NCBI RefSeq assembly: GCF_000737065.1
Contig: NZ_AQRC01000019.1
Span: 1 to 36,177 of the forward strand
Origin: Thioclava atlantica
GTDB lineage: Bacteria > Pseudomonadota > Alphaproteobacteria > Rhodobacterales > Rhodobacteraceae
Reading direction: 5' to 3'
DNA: 36,177 nt
Position numbers and translations under genes: made by a program. This document shows positions 7,298 to 14,702 of this stretch, piece after piece (the stretch's first letter is position 1; every line of letters begins with the position of its first letter). The notes beneath the pieces were generated by a model. The model had not been told where the DNA came from. It worked only from the letters and a program-made list of their open reading frames with translations, and ran no database searches.

Positions 7298-8545
7298 ATG
7301 GAGGGCGCTTCGAACAACATCCATCCCCTGCGTGAGGGCGGTACGGACCCCGCCGTGCCGCGCGCGCCCGGGGCGCCTGCCGGCCCTGCGCAGCCCGACA
7401 CGCCGACGAGGCAGTTCGCCGCTCCGGCGCGGGCAGGATTCAGGCGGTTTCGGCACAAGCTCGTTCTGCTGAGCTTTCTTCTCGTGGTTGTTCTTCCGTC
7501 CGGCGGGGCGGGGGCCTACCTTTGGAAGCGGGCGGCCGATCAGTATGTCTCGCGCCTCGGCTTCACCGTTCAGCGGGAGGAGCCGAGCGCCGGCGCCGAT
7601 TTGCTGGGGGGCTTGTCGAGCCTGTCGGGCAACAGTTCGAGCGATACCGACCTCCTCTTCGAGTTCATTCACAGTCAGGAACTGGTCGCCGAACTCGACA
7701 GGCGGGTCGATCTGCGGTCGATCTGGGGAAGGGCCTCCGAGGATGTCGTGTTCGGCCTTGCGCCCGAGGTTCCGATCGAGGATCTGGCCGAGTATTGGCG
7801 CCGGATGGTTCGGGTCGGTCACGGGAGCGGCGCGGGGCTCCTCAATATCGAGGTCCGGGCTTTCAACCCCGTCGAAGCCCGGAGGATCGCGCAGGCGCTC
7901 CTTACGGCGAGCTCGGAGATGATCAACCGGCTCAGCGCGATCGCCCGCGAGGATGCGATCGGGTACGCGCGGGACGAGCTCGGGCGCGCCGAAGACCGGC
8001 TGAAGGGCGCGCGGACGCGCCTCACCGCGTTTCGCAATGCCCACCAGTTGATCAGCCCCGAGATGGAGTTGCAAAGCCAGGCGGGTATCCTCGGGACTCT
8101 CCACGAACAGCAGGCGCAGGTGATGATCGAGATCGATCTGTTGCGCGGCATGATCCGTGGCAATTCCGACCCGCGGCTGCGGCAAGCGCAGCGGCGGCTT
8201 TCCGTGATCGAGGACCGCATCCGCGCCGAACGCGAAAAGCTGGGCGCGCGGGAGGGGGGGCAGGAGGCGCAGGCCTATGCCGATATCGTGGGCGAGTTCG
8301 AGAAGTTGATGGCGGAGCGGGATTTTGCGGAGCGCGCCTATGCCGCAACGCTCGCGAATTACGATGCCGCGGTCGCGGAGGCGCGCCGCAAGAGCCGCTA
8401 TCTCGCGGCCTATATGGAACCGACCTTCGCCCAGAGCGCCGAATATCCGCGAAGGATCATGCTGCTTCTGATGACGGTCGGCACGCTCTTCCTCCTCTGG
8501 GCGATCGGCGCTCTGGCGGGCTATTCGATCAAGGATCGGCGCTGA
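7298..8545 (+). CDS. kpsE: Capsule export inner-membrane adaptor (KpsE/Wzz-type polysaccharide co-polymerase family)
   Basis: The 415-residue protein has a proline-rich cytoplasmic N-terminus, one membrane helix at about residues 55-75 and a second at about 388-410. A long periplasmic part between them contains coiled-coil regions (roughly 220-350, rich in E, R, A and L). This two-helix hairpin layout is that of KpsE/BexC/CtrB proteins, which span the periplasm and link the ABC exporter to the outer-membrane channel. ATG at 7298 was chosen because AGGAGGAAGG lies at 7281-7290; an ATG at 7211 would add 29 residues but has no good ribosome-binding site. Eleven bases downstream begins the kpsT-type gene, so the two form an operon. 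Confidence 0.86.
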   Translation: MEGASNNIHPLREGGTDPAVPRAPGAPAGPAQPDTPTRQFAAPARAGFRRFRHKLVLLSFLLVVVLPSGGAGAYLWKRAADQYVSRLGFTVQREEPSAGADLLGGLSSLSGNSSSDTDLLFEFIHSQELVAELDRRVDLRSIWGRASEDVVFGLAPEVPIEDLAEYWRRMVRVGHGSGAGLLNIEVRAFNPVEARRIAQALLTASSEMINRLSAIAREDAIGYARDELGRAEDRLKGARTRLTAFRNAHQLISPEMELQSQAGILGTLHEQQAQVMIEIDLLRGMIRGNSDPRLRQAQRRLSVIEDRIRAEREKLGAREGGQEAQAYADIVGEFEKLMAERDFAERAYAATLANYDAAVAEARRKSRYLAAYMEPTFAQSAEYPRRIMLLLMTVGTLFLLWAIGALAGYSIKDRR

Positions 8546-8555
8546 GGCGGCGCCG

Positions 8556-9233
8556 ATGATCCGTCTGCATCACCTGAGCAAATCCTTCCGCGCAGGGACC
8601 GGCGTGAAACGCGTCGCCGACGATATCTGCGCGAGTTTTCCACCCGGCCGCGCGATCGCGCTGCTGGGGCGAAACGGGGCGGGAAAATCCACGCTTCTCC
8701 AGATGATCGCGGGGACCGTAGCCCCGTCGAGCGGCAGGGTGGTCACGCAGGGCACGGTCTCCTTCCCGGTGGGCTTCGCGGGGTCGTTTCACAACGATCT
8801 CACGGGCGCCCAGAACTGCAGGTTCGTCGCGCGGATCTACGGTGTCGACACCGATGATCTTGTCGGTTTCGTGGAGGCGTTCGCGGAGCTTGGCGCCCAT
8901 TTCCGAATGCCCCTGCGCACCTATTCCTCGGGGATGCGCTCGCGTCTGGCTTTCGGCGTGTCGATGGGGATCGGATTCGATACCTATCTCGTCGACGAGA
9001 TCACGGCGGTAGGCGACGCCGCTTTCCGCCAGAAGAGTGCGGAGCTGTTTCGCGCACGCATGGCCCATGCCGGGGCCATCATGGTGACCCATTCGATGTC
9101 GCAGGTGCGTGAATTGTGTGATGCCGCCGCCGTGCTCGAGGCTGGGCGACTGACGCTCTTCGGCGACGTCGAAGCCGCGATTGCCCAGCATGAACGCAAC
9201 ATGGCGGGGTCGGCGCGGGCCGCGACCGGCTGA
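8556..9233 (+). CDS. kpsT: Polysaccharide ABC exporter, ATPase (KpsT/Wzt type)
   Basis: The 225-residue ABC ATPase has all motifs: Walker A GRNGAGKST near residue 40, signature YSSGMRSRL near residue 128, Walker B TYLVDEITAVGD with the catalytic Glu, and a switch His in MVTHSM. The short length, the SSGM signature and the DEITAVGD segment are typical of the capsule/LPS-export subfamily. There is no C-terminal carbohydrate-binding extension of the Wzt kind, so recognition of a chain-end cap by this subunit is not expected. It follows the kpsE-type gene by ten bases and should work with the KpsM-type permease encoded on the other strand. Confidence 0.92.
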   Translation: MIRLHHLSKSFRAGTGVKRVADDICASFPPGRAIALLGRNGAGKSTLLQMIAGTVAPSSGRVVTQGTVSFPVGFAGSFHNDLTGAQNCRFVARIYGVDTDDLVGFVEAFAELGAHFRMPLRTYSSGMRSRLAFGVSMGIGFDTYLVDEITAVGDAAFRQKSAELFRARMAHAGAIMVTHSMSQVRELCDAAAVLEAGRLTLFGDVEAAIAQHERNMAGSARAATG

Positions 9234-9345
9234 ATTTGAGAAAAACTCTCAGCGAAAGCCGCATCTGCGCCATGATCCGATCCTTTCGGTTGCGGGCCGA
9301 TCGGCGAGGGTGGGCGTCGGAAACCCAGCGGAGCTTGCGAAGCCT

Positions 9346-12066
9346 ATGGCGCAGATCACACCGATCATGACGCAGGTCGACGGGCCGGAAGGCTTCATGG
9401 CGTCGATATCGGACCTGCTTCTGGTTCAGGAGGCCGACGGTCCGAAACTCTACACGATTTCGCGTGCGCCGGGCGGGATCCGGCAATATCTGCCCGATGA
9501 CGGCCTCGCCACGAACGATACCGCCTATTTGTTCGAAACCGCGGGGCTCGACGCACCAGGACAGCTGACCCGGATCACGATCGACGGCAGTCCGGCGCTG
9601 CTGATCACCGGCAGCGCGACCGGAGCGTTTCAGGCGGTCTGGCAAGGTCAGGCGCAGGGCGGCATCAGCGACGTTTTCACTCTGCCCGGCGCGGTCGCGT
9701 CCGGCGCGGTCCTCTCGATTACGTCGCTCGACCTCGGGGGGCGGCAATTTCTGGTGGGCGCGCTGCAACAGGAGCCGGGGCTTCATGTCTGGGAAATCGG
9801 CTCGGGCGGTGCGATCAGTGCGATCCCGCAGGGCCCATCGGGGGAAATCTGGGCCGCGAACGACATTCACGCGATGAGCGCGGTCGAGATCGGAGGCCAG
9901 AACTTCATCCTCGCCGCATCCGCCAGCGAAAACAGCCTGACGAGCCTCTCGGTTGATCCGGACGGACAGCTCACGCCGGTGGGACATGTCGACCGGCGCG
10001 ACGGTCTCTATATCGATACGCCGAATTCACTCGAGACGGCGACGGTCGGGGGGCAGTCCTACGCGCTTCTCGGTGCGGCGGGAACGAGCTCGATCTCCGT
10101 CGTCAAGCTCGGGGCGGGGGGCGCGATGAGCGTGACCGACCAGATCAACGACGATCTTGCCACGCGCTTCTCCGGCGTCACCATGCTCGAGACCGTCGCG
10201 ATGGGGGATCAGACCTATGTGCTTGCGGGCGGCGCCGATGACGGGGTGAGCCTGCTGACGCTTCTGCCAGCGGGGCGGCTGGTGCAGATCGGGACGATCG
10301 CCGACGGGCTCGAGACCGCCTTGGCCGATCCGCGCGCGGCGGCGATCATCGCCGATGCGACGGGGCTCGATCTCTTCGTCGTGGGAGATGTCCCCCCCGA
10401 GCAGAGCCTCGAAGGCACGGGGCTTACCCAGCTGCGTGTCGAGCTGGGGCCTGCGGGGCTGGCGCTCCAGCTGGCCGATGGGGGCGCGCAGGCCACGGGA
10501 GGAGACGAGAACGACCAGATCAGTGGCGGCGCCGGGGATGACCGGATCAGCGGCGGCGCCGGCGCAGATATTCTTCAGGATGGAGCGGGCTCGGATTCGC
10601 TCTGGGGCGGGGCGGGCAAGGATGTCTTCGTGCTCGATGCGGATGGTCGCACCGACTGGATCATGGATTACGAGCCCGGTACCGACCGGCTCGACATGTC
10701 GAGCATGGCCTGGTTCTACACCAAGGACGCGCTCGACATTACCTCCACCGCGACGGGGGCCGAGATCCGCATCGGAGACGAACGCGTCTTCGTGCAGAGC
10801 GCGGACGGGCGCAGCCTGAGCGCGGAGGATTTCCAGACCGGCGATCTGCGCGACATGTGGCATGGCGTGATCAATCCGCCCGAGACCGGCAATATCCATC
10901 GCGAGGGTCGCCATCAGGCCGATTTCATCGACGGGCGCGGGGGCAACGACACGCTCGTCGGGAATGACGGGGCGGATATCCTGCAGGGCCTGGGTGGCGA
11001 TGACCTGCTCAATGGCGGACGCATCGACCGTGGTTTCGATCCGTTCGCCGCCCAGGTGTACCGGGTCTACAAGGCGACGCTCGACCGGGCCCCCGACACG
11101 AACGGGCTGGCCTACTGGGCCGATCTGCTGAGCAATGGGACGCTCGACCTGCAGCAGGTCGCGGAACGGTTCATCAATTCTCCCGAGTTCCAGGCGCTCT
11201 ACAACGACACGAGTGACGACGAGTTTCTGACCCTGCTCTATCAGAACGTGCTGGACCGGAGCCCGGATGCGGGAGGCCTCAACTGGTGGCTCGGTCAGTT
11301 GGAAAGCGGGGCCTGCACCCGCGAGGAAGCGGTCCTGGGCTTTTCGGAAAGCGGTGAATTCCGCTCCATGACCGCAATCGATACGCTCTCGGTTTCGCGC
11401 GCCAGCATGCAGACCGATTTCACCGACGATGTGTTTCGTCTCTATCAGGCCACCCTCGGTCGCGAGCCCAATCTCGGGGGGCTGACCTATTGGAGCGAGA
11501 TGCAAGCGGAGGGAATGAACTTCCTCGATATGGTCGCCGGGTTCGTGAACTCGCCGGAATTCCGTACCACCTATGGCGATCTCGACGATGAGGGTTTCAT
11601 CACGCTCCTGTACCAGAACGTCCTCGGGCGCGAGCCCGACAGTGGCGGTCTCAGCTGGTGGCTCGAGCGCCTCACCGCTGGCGATTACACGCGCGAGGGG
11701 GTAGTTGCCTCCCTCGCTCAAAGCCCCGAGCTGATCGTGCAATCCGCGCAAAGCCAGATCGACTGGTTCCGCTCGCTCGGCTTCGAGGACGTGCTCGACG
11801 GGGGCGCGGGATACAACCTGTTGCAGGGCGGGATCATGGCCGATCAGTTCGTCTTCCGGGCCGACGAGGGCGGCCATCACGTGGTGATCGATCTCGAGCC
11901 CTGGGATCAGCTGAATTTCGAGGGGTTCAATTACAGTTCCGCCGACGAGCTCCGGAGCCATCTGAGCAAGCAGGGCGACGAGGTGATCTTCAACGACCTC
12001 GGGGTGACGATCGAATTCGTCGATGTCGATCTGGGCATGTTCACCGACAGCATGATCGAGATCTGA
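9346..12066 (+). CDS. RTX-type calcium-binding secreted protein with two DUF4214 domains
   Basis: The protein has 906 residues. Residues 1 to about 370 are repetitive beta-rich sequence, possibly a beta-propeller (repeated xxYVLAG/FILAA strands). Glycine-aspartate nonapeptide repeats follow at about 386-430 (GGDENDQISGGAGDDRISGG) and 525-560. Two DUF4214 units come next, at about 571-675 (VYRVYKATLDRAPDTNGLAYW) and 696-800 (VFRLYQATLGREPNLGGLTYW). A last short GGAG repeat lies near 815, and an acidic, hydrophobic C-terminus of the kind used as a type I secretion signal ends the protein. No N-terminal signal peptide is seen, which fits type I export. ATG at 9346 was chosen; the open frame extends into kpsT but without recognisable sequence. 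No HlyB/HlyD/TolC genes are nearby. The role is probably surface attachment or interaction with the exported glycan; this is inference. Confidence 0.78.
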   Translation: MAQITPIMTQVDGPEGFMASISDLLLVQEADGPKLYTISRAPGGIRQYLPDDGLATNDTAYLFETAGLDAPGQLTRITIDGSPALLITGSATGAFQAVWQGQAQGGISDVFTLPGAVASGAVLSITSLDLGGRQFLVGALQQEPGLHVWEIGSGGAISAIPQGPSGEIWAANDIHAMSAVEIGGQNFILAASASENSLTSLSVDPDGQLTPVGHVDRRDGLYIDTPNSLETATVGGQSYALLGAAGTSSISVVKLGAGGAMSVTDQINDDLATRFSGVTMLETVAMGDQTYVLAGGADDGVSLLTLLPAGRLVQIGTIADGLETALADPRAAAIIADATGLDLFVVGDVPPEQSLEGTGLTQLRVELGPAGLALQLADGGAQATGGDENDQISGGAGDDRISGGAGADILQDGAGSDSLWGGAGKDVFVLDADGRTDWIMDYEPGTDRLDMSSMAWFYTKDALDITSTATGAEIRIGDERVFVQSADGRSLSAEDFQTGDLRDMWHGVINPPETGNIHREGRHQADFIDGRGGNDTLVGNDGADILQGLGGDDLLNGGRIDRGFDPFAAQVYRVYKATLDRAPDTNGLAYWADLLSNGTLDLQQVAERFINSPEFQALYNDTSDDEFLTLLYQNVLDRSPDAGGLNWWLGQLESGACTREEAVLGFSESGEFRSMTAIDTLSVSRASMQTDFTDDVFRLYQATLGREPNLGGLTYWSEMQAEGMNFLDMVAGFVNSPEFRTTYGDLDDEGFITLLYQNVLGREPDSGGLSWWLERLTAGDYTREGVVASLAQSPELIVQSAQSQIDWFRSLGFEDVLDGGAGYNLLQGGIMADQFVFRADEGGHHVVIDLEPWDQLNFEGFNYSSADELRSHLSKQGDEVIFNDLGVTIEFVDVDLGMFTDSMIEI

Positions 12067-12068
12067 GG

Positions 12069-13466
12069 TCAGCCGAGCCGAAACTGTAGTTTCCCGAGAT
12101 ATTCGGCGAGAAGGGTGTGGGCGCGATCAGAACTCGAGGCCTCGCAATAGCAGCGGAATTCCGGCGCGTTGCCGGAGGGGCGCAGATGCACGATCTCGCC
12201 GGTCTCGAAACGCACGCGCAGGCCGTCGGTCCGGTCGATACTCTCGATTGCACCTGACGCGTCGAAGAATTCCGCACATGCGGCCGTATCTGTGCTCAGG
12301 CTCTCGATCAGGGCACGCGAGCGCTCGGGCGGGATGTCGCTCAGCCGATCGGCGGCGGTAAAGCGGGCGGGCAGGCTCGCGATTAGGCCGGACAGGCTCT
12401 GCCCGGCGCGGCGCGCGGCAGCAAGGGGCGCTACAATGGGGAGCAGGCAATCGCGGGTAAGCAGCGGCGCAATCTCGCCGCTCGGACCTTTCGCAAGAAA
12501 TCCCAGAAGGAAGCCGCCATTGGGCTCATAGCCGACCACCCGCGCCTGGGGGGCCTCGGCCAGCGCTTGCTCCATCGCCGCGATCACGAAGGGCGAGCCG
12601 ATCCTCGTGCGGATGATCCGGTCGAAATCGGCCATCGTCTCGATCATCGTGTTGGCCGAAATCGGCGTGCAAATCACCTTCGCGCCAAGCTCGCGCGCGG
12701 TCACCGCTCCGAGGACGTCCCCGGGCACGATCGCGCCCTTCCCGTCGACGACCATCGGTCGATCGGCATCGCCATCGGTCGAGATCAGCGCGTCGAGGTC
12801 GTGCTCGGCACACCACTTCGCGAGGTTTTCGCGGGTGCCGGGATCGACTGCCTCCGTGTCCACAGGAATGAAGGTTTCGGTCCGCGCGAGCGGAATGGCC
12901 GTCGCGCCGAGGGCGCGCATCGCCTCCCCGAGGATGTCGCGCGCAACCGAGCTGTGCTCGTAAATTCCGATGCGCATCCCTTCGAGCGCCTTTGATCCGA
13001 AGGTCTCGGTATAGCGCGCGATGTAGCGCGCGGCGCTGTCCTGCCCGTTGCAAAGCGCGCCGTTTGAGGAGGCATGGGGCCAGTTCTGCCCGAGCCGCGA
13101 CAGGATCTCTGTCTCGTCCGCTTTGGTGATCTCACCGCGGGGGACGTAGAATTTCAGACCGTTGCGATCGGCGGGGATGTGGCTGCCGGTGACCATGATC
13201 GCGGCGTGGTCCGCACCCATTGCGGCCAGCGCGAGCGCGGGGGTCGGCAGCGCGCCCTCGCGGATTGCCGTGATGCCGGCCGCGCGGATGGCGGCGATCA
13301 CGATCTCGGCGATGCCCGGAGATGAGGGGCGCAGATCCCAGCCCACATGCACCGCACCGCCATGCGGGCAGGCATCGAGAAAGGCCCGGCTGTAATCGGT
13401 AATGAAATCGTCGGTGAGGTCCGTCACGAGCCCGCGCAGGCCGCTGGTTCCGAATTTCGGAGGCAT
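12069..13466 (-). CDS. Phosphomannomutase/phosphoglucomutase family protein
   Basis: The 465-residue alpha-D-phosphohexomutase has all four site motifs. They are the phosphoserine loop VTGSHIPADRNG with Ser95; the metal site TDGDADR at 230-236; the sugar-specificity loop GYEPNGG at 312-318; and the phosphate-binding RPSGNAPEFR near the C-terminus. The start, FGTSGLRG, is also family-typical. It interconverts hexose 6- and 1-phosphates in the cytoplasm. Here it probably supplies mannose-1-P or glucose-1-P for nucleotide-sugar donors used by the neighbouring transferases. The ATG at 13466 has AGGAAC upstream on the minus strand. The usual specificity loop is GEMSG/GEMSA; the YEPNGG variant leaves the preferred sugar uncertain. 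Its stop lies two bases from that of the convergent RTX gene. Confidence 0.87.
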   Translation of the reverse strand: MPPKFGTSGLRGLVTDLTDDFITDYSRAFLDACPHGGAVHVGWDLRPSSPGIAEIVIAAIRAAGITAIREGALPTPALALAAMGADHAAIMVTGSHIPADRNGLKFYVPRGEITKADETEILSRLGQNWPHASSNGALCNGQDSAARYIARYTETFGSKALEGMRIGIYEHSSVARDILGEAMRALGATAIPLARTETFIPVDTEAVDPGTRENLAKWCAEHDLDALISTDGDADRPMVVDGKGAIVPGDVLGAVTARELGAKVICTPISANTMIETMADFDRIIRTRIGSPFVIAAMEQALAEAPQARVVGYEPNGGFLLGFLAKGPSGEIAPLLTRDCLLPIVAPLAAARRAGQSLSGLIASLPARFTAADRLSDIPPERSRALIESLSTDTAACAEFFDASGAIESIDRTDGLRVRFETGEIVHLRPSGNAPEFRCYCEASSSDRAHTLLAEYLGKLQFRLG

Positions 13467-13631
13467 GAAATCGTTCCTGAAGAATGACAAATGGAGATTA
13501 GGTCGGGGTGAAAATCGGCGCAACCGCAGATCCGGGCAAAGTACCGGCGCGGAGCGCGCGCGCGTCGCAGAGGCCGTTAACCCTGCTGGCCTATCGTCCC
13601 GGGCCATCGTCTCTCAGCGCAGGAAATCTCG

Positions 13632-14702
13632 ATGTCTGATCTCTCCGCGAATTTGGCGCTGCCTTACATCCTCGGCAGCCAGGCGCAAAAGCATGTCACC
13701 CATAACGAAGCGCTTCAGATCCTCGATACGCTCGTGCAGCTTGCGGTTCTCTCGCGCAGCCTGACGGAGGCGCCGCTCGGACCGGTGGAAGGTGCGCGCT
13801 ATCTCGTGCCCGCGAATGCGACCGGGGCGTGGGCGGGACAGGGAGAGGGGGCTCTCGCGGTCTGGGCCGCGCAGGCCTGGCAGTTCCTTTCCCCGCGCGA
13901 GGGGTGGCGCACGCTCGTGCTCGACGAAATGGCGGAGCTCGTTTTTTCTGCCGGGGGCTGGGCGGCGGCGCCTGTGCCCGAGATGAACAACCTTCCCGGA
14001 CTCGGGATCGCGACCGTCTATGATCCGAGCAACCGCTTGTCGGTTTCCGCTCCGGCGACGCTGCTGAGCCATTCGGGCGCGGGGCACCAGCTCAAGGTGA
14101 ACAAGGCTGCGAGCTCGGAGACGGCGAGCCTCCTTTTCCAGTCGAACTGGTCGGGCCGCGCCGAGATGGGGCTCGCGGGCAGCGACGATTTCGCGATCAA
14201 GGCGAGCGCGGACGGTGCGTCCTGGGCCGAAGGGCTGCGCATGGAAGGGGCCACCGGCCGGGTGGTGATGCCGCAAGGCGCGGCGATCGAGGGGGCGCTG
14301 ACCGGCTCCGGTGTTGTCGGTACGGTGGCGCAGGTTGGGGGCGTATCGACCGGGGCTGTGATCGAACGCGGCAGCGGCGCGGGCGGTGACTATGTGCGCT
14401 TCGCCGATGGCACGCAGATCTGCACCGCCACGCTGGTTCTTGGCTACGATGCCGATTGGGCGCTCAAGCTCGACTGGGCCTTCCCTGTCGATTTCGCGTC
14501 CGCCCCCACTCTCTCGATCGCGGTCGATGCCGATAGTCTCGTGGCCGGGAGCACGATCGGCGCCGGGGGGATCTCGTTTGCGGGTTTCGAAGGTGTCGCG
14601 GCGAGCGGTGCGCGCGCGGCGATCTATGCCGCGACCGGGAATGTGTTCGCCGCGGGCGAGAGCTGCGAAGTGTCGGTCACGGCGATCGGTCGCTGGGCCT
14701 GA
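13632..14702 (+). CDS. DUF2793 protein with phage tail-fibre-like C-terminus
   Basis: The 356-residue protein opens with LPYILGSQAQKHVTHNEALQILD, the signature start of DUF2793 (about residues 8-125). It is followed by a low-complexity, fibre-like middle (about 130-250) and a C-terminal domain that begins GDYVRFADGTQIC near residue 252. That YVRFxDGTQIC pattern recurs at the tips of phage tail fibres. AGGAAA seven bases before ATG supports the start. DUF2793 proteins occur in alphaproteobacterial prophages and phage-related particles; I recall a link with gene transfer agent head spikes in Rhodobacter but could not verify it here. The gene stands alone among polysaccharide genes and its stop directly abuts the stop of the convergent GT4 gene (TGATCA). 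A glycan-binding or glycan-cutting surface protein is possible. The function is unknown. Confidence 0.72.
   Translation: MSDLSANLALPYILGSQAQKHVTHNEALQILDTLVQLAVLSRSLTEAPLGPVEGARYLVPANATGAWAGQGEGALAVWAAQAWQFLSPREGWRTLVLDEMAELVFSAGGWAAAPVPEMNNLPGLGIATVYDPSNRLSVSAPATLLSHSGAGHQLKVNKAASSETASLLFQSNWSGRAEMGLAGSDDFAIKASADGASWAEGLRMEGATGRVVMPQGAAIEGALTGSGVVGTVAQVGGVSTGAVIERGSGAGGDYVRFADGTQICTATLVLGYDADWALKLDWAFPVDFASAPTLSIAVDADSLVAGSTIGAGGISFAGFEGVAASGARAAIYAATGNVFAAGESCEVSVTAIGRWA

Noticed and set aside
9181-9345. Upstream extension of the RTX gene into kpsT
   Set aside because: It would overlap the ATPase gene and adds an Arg-rich sequence without conservation or signal function.
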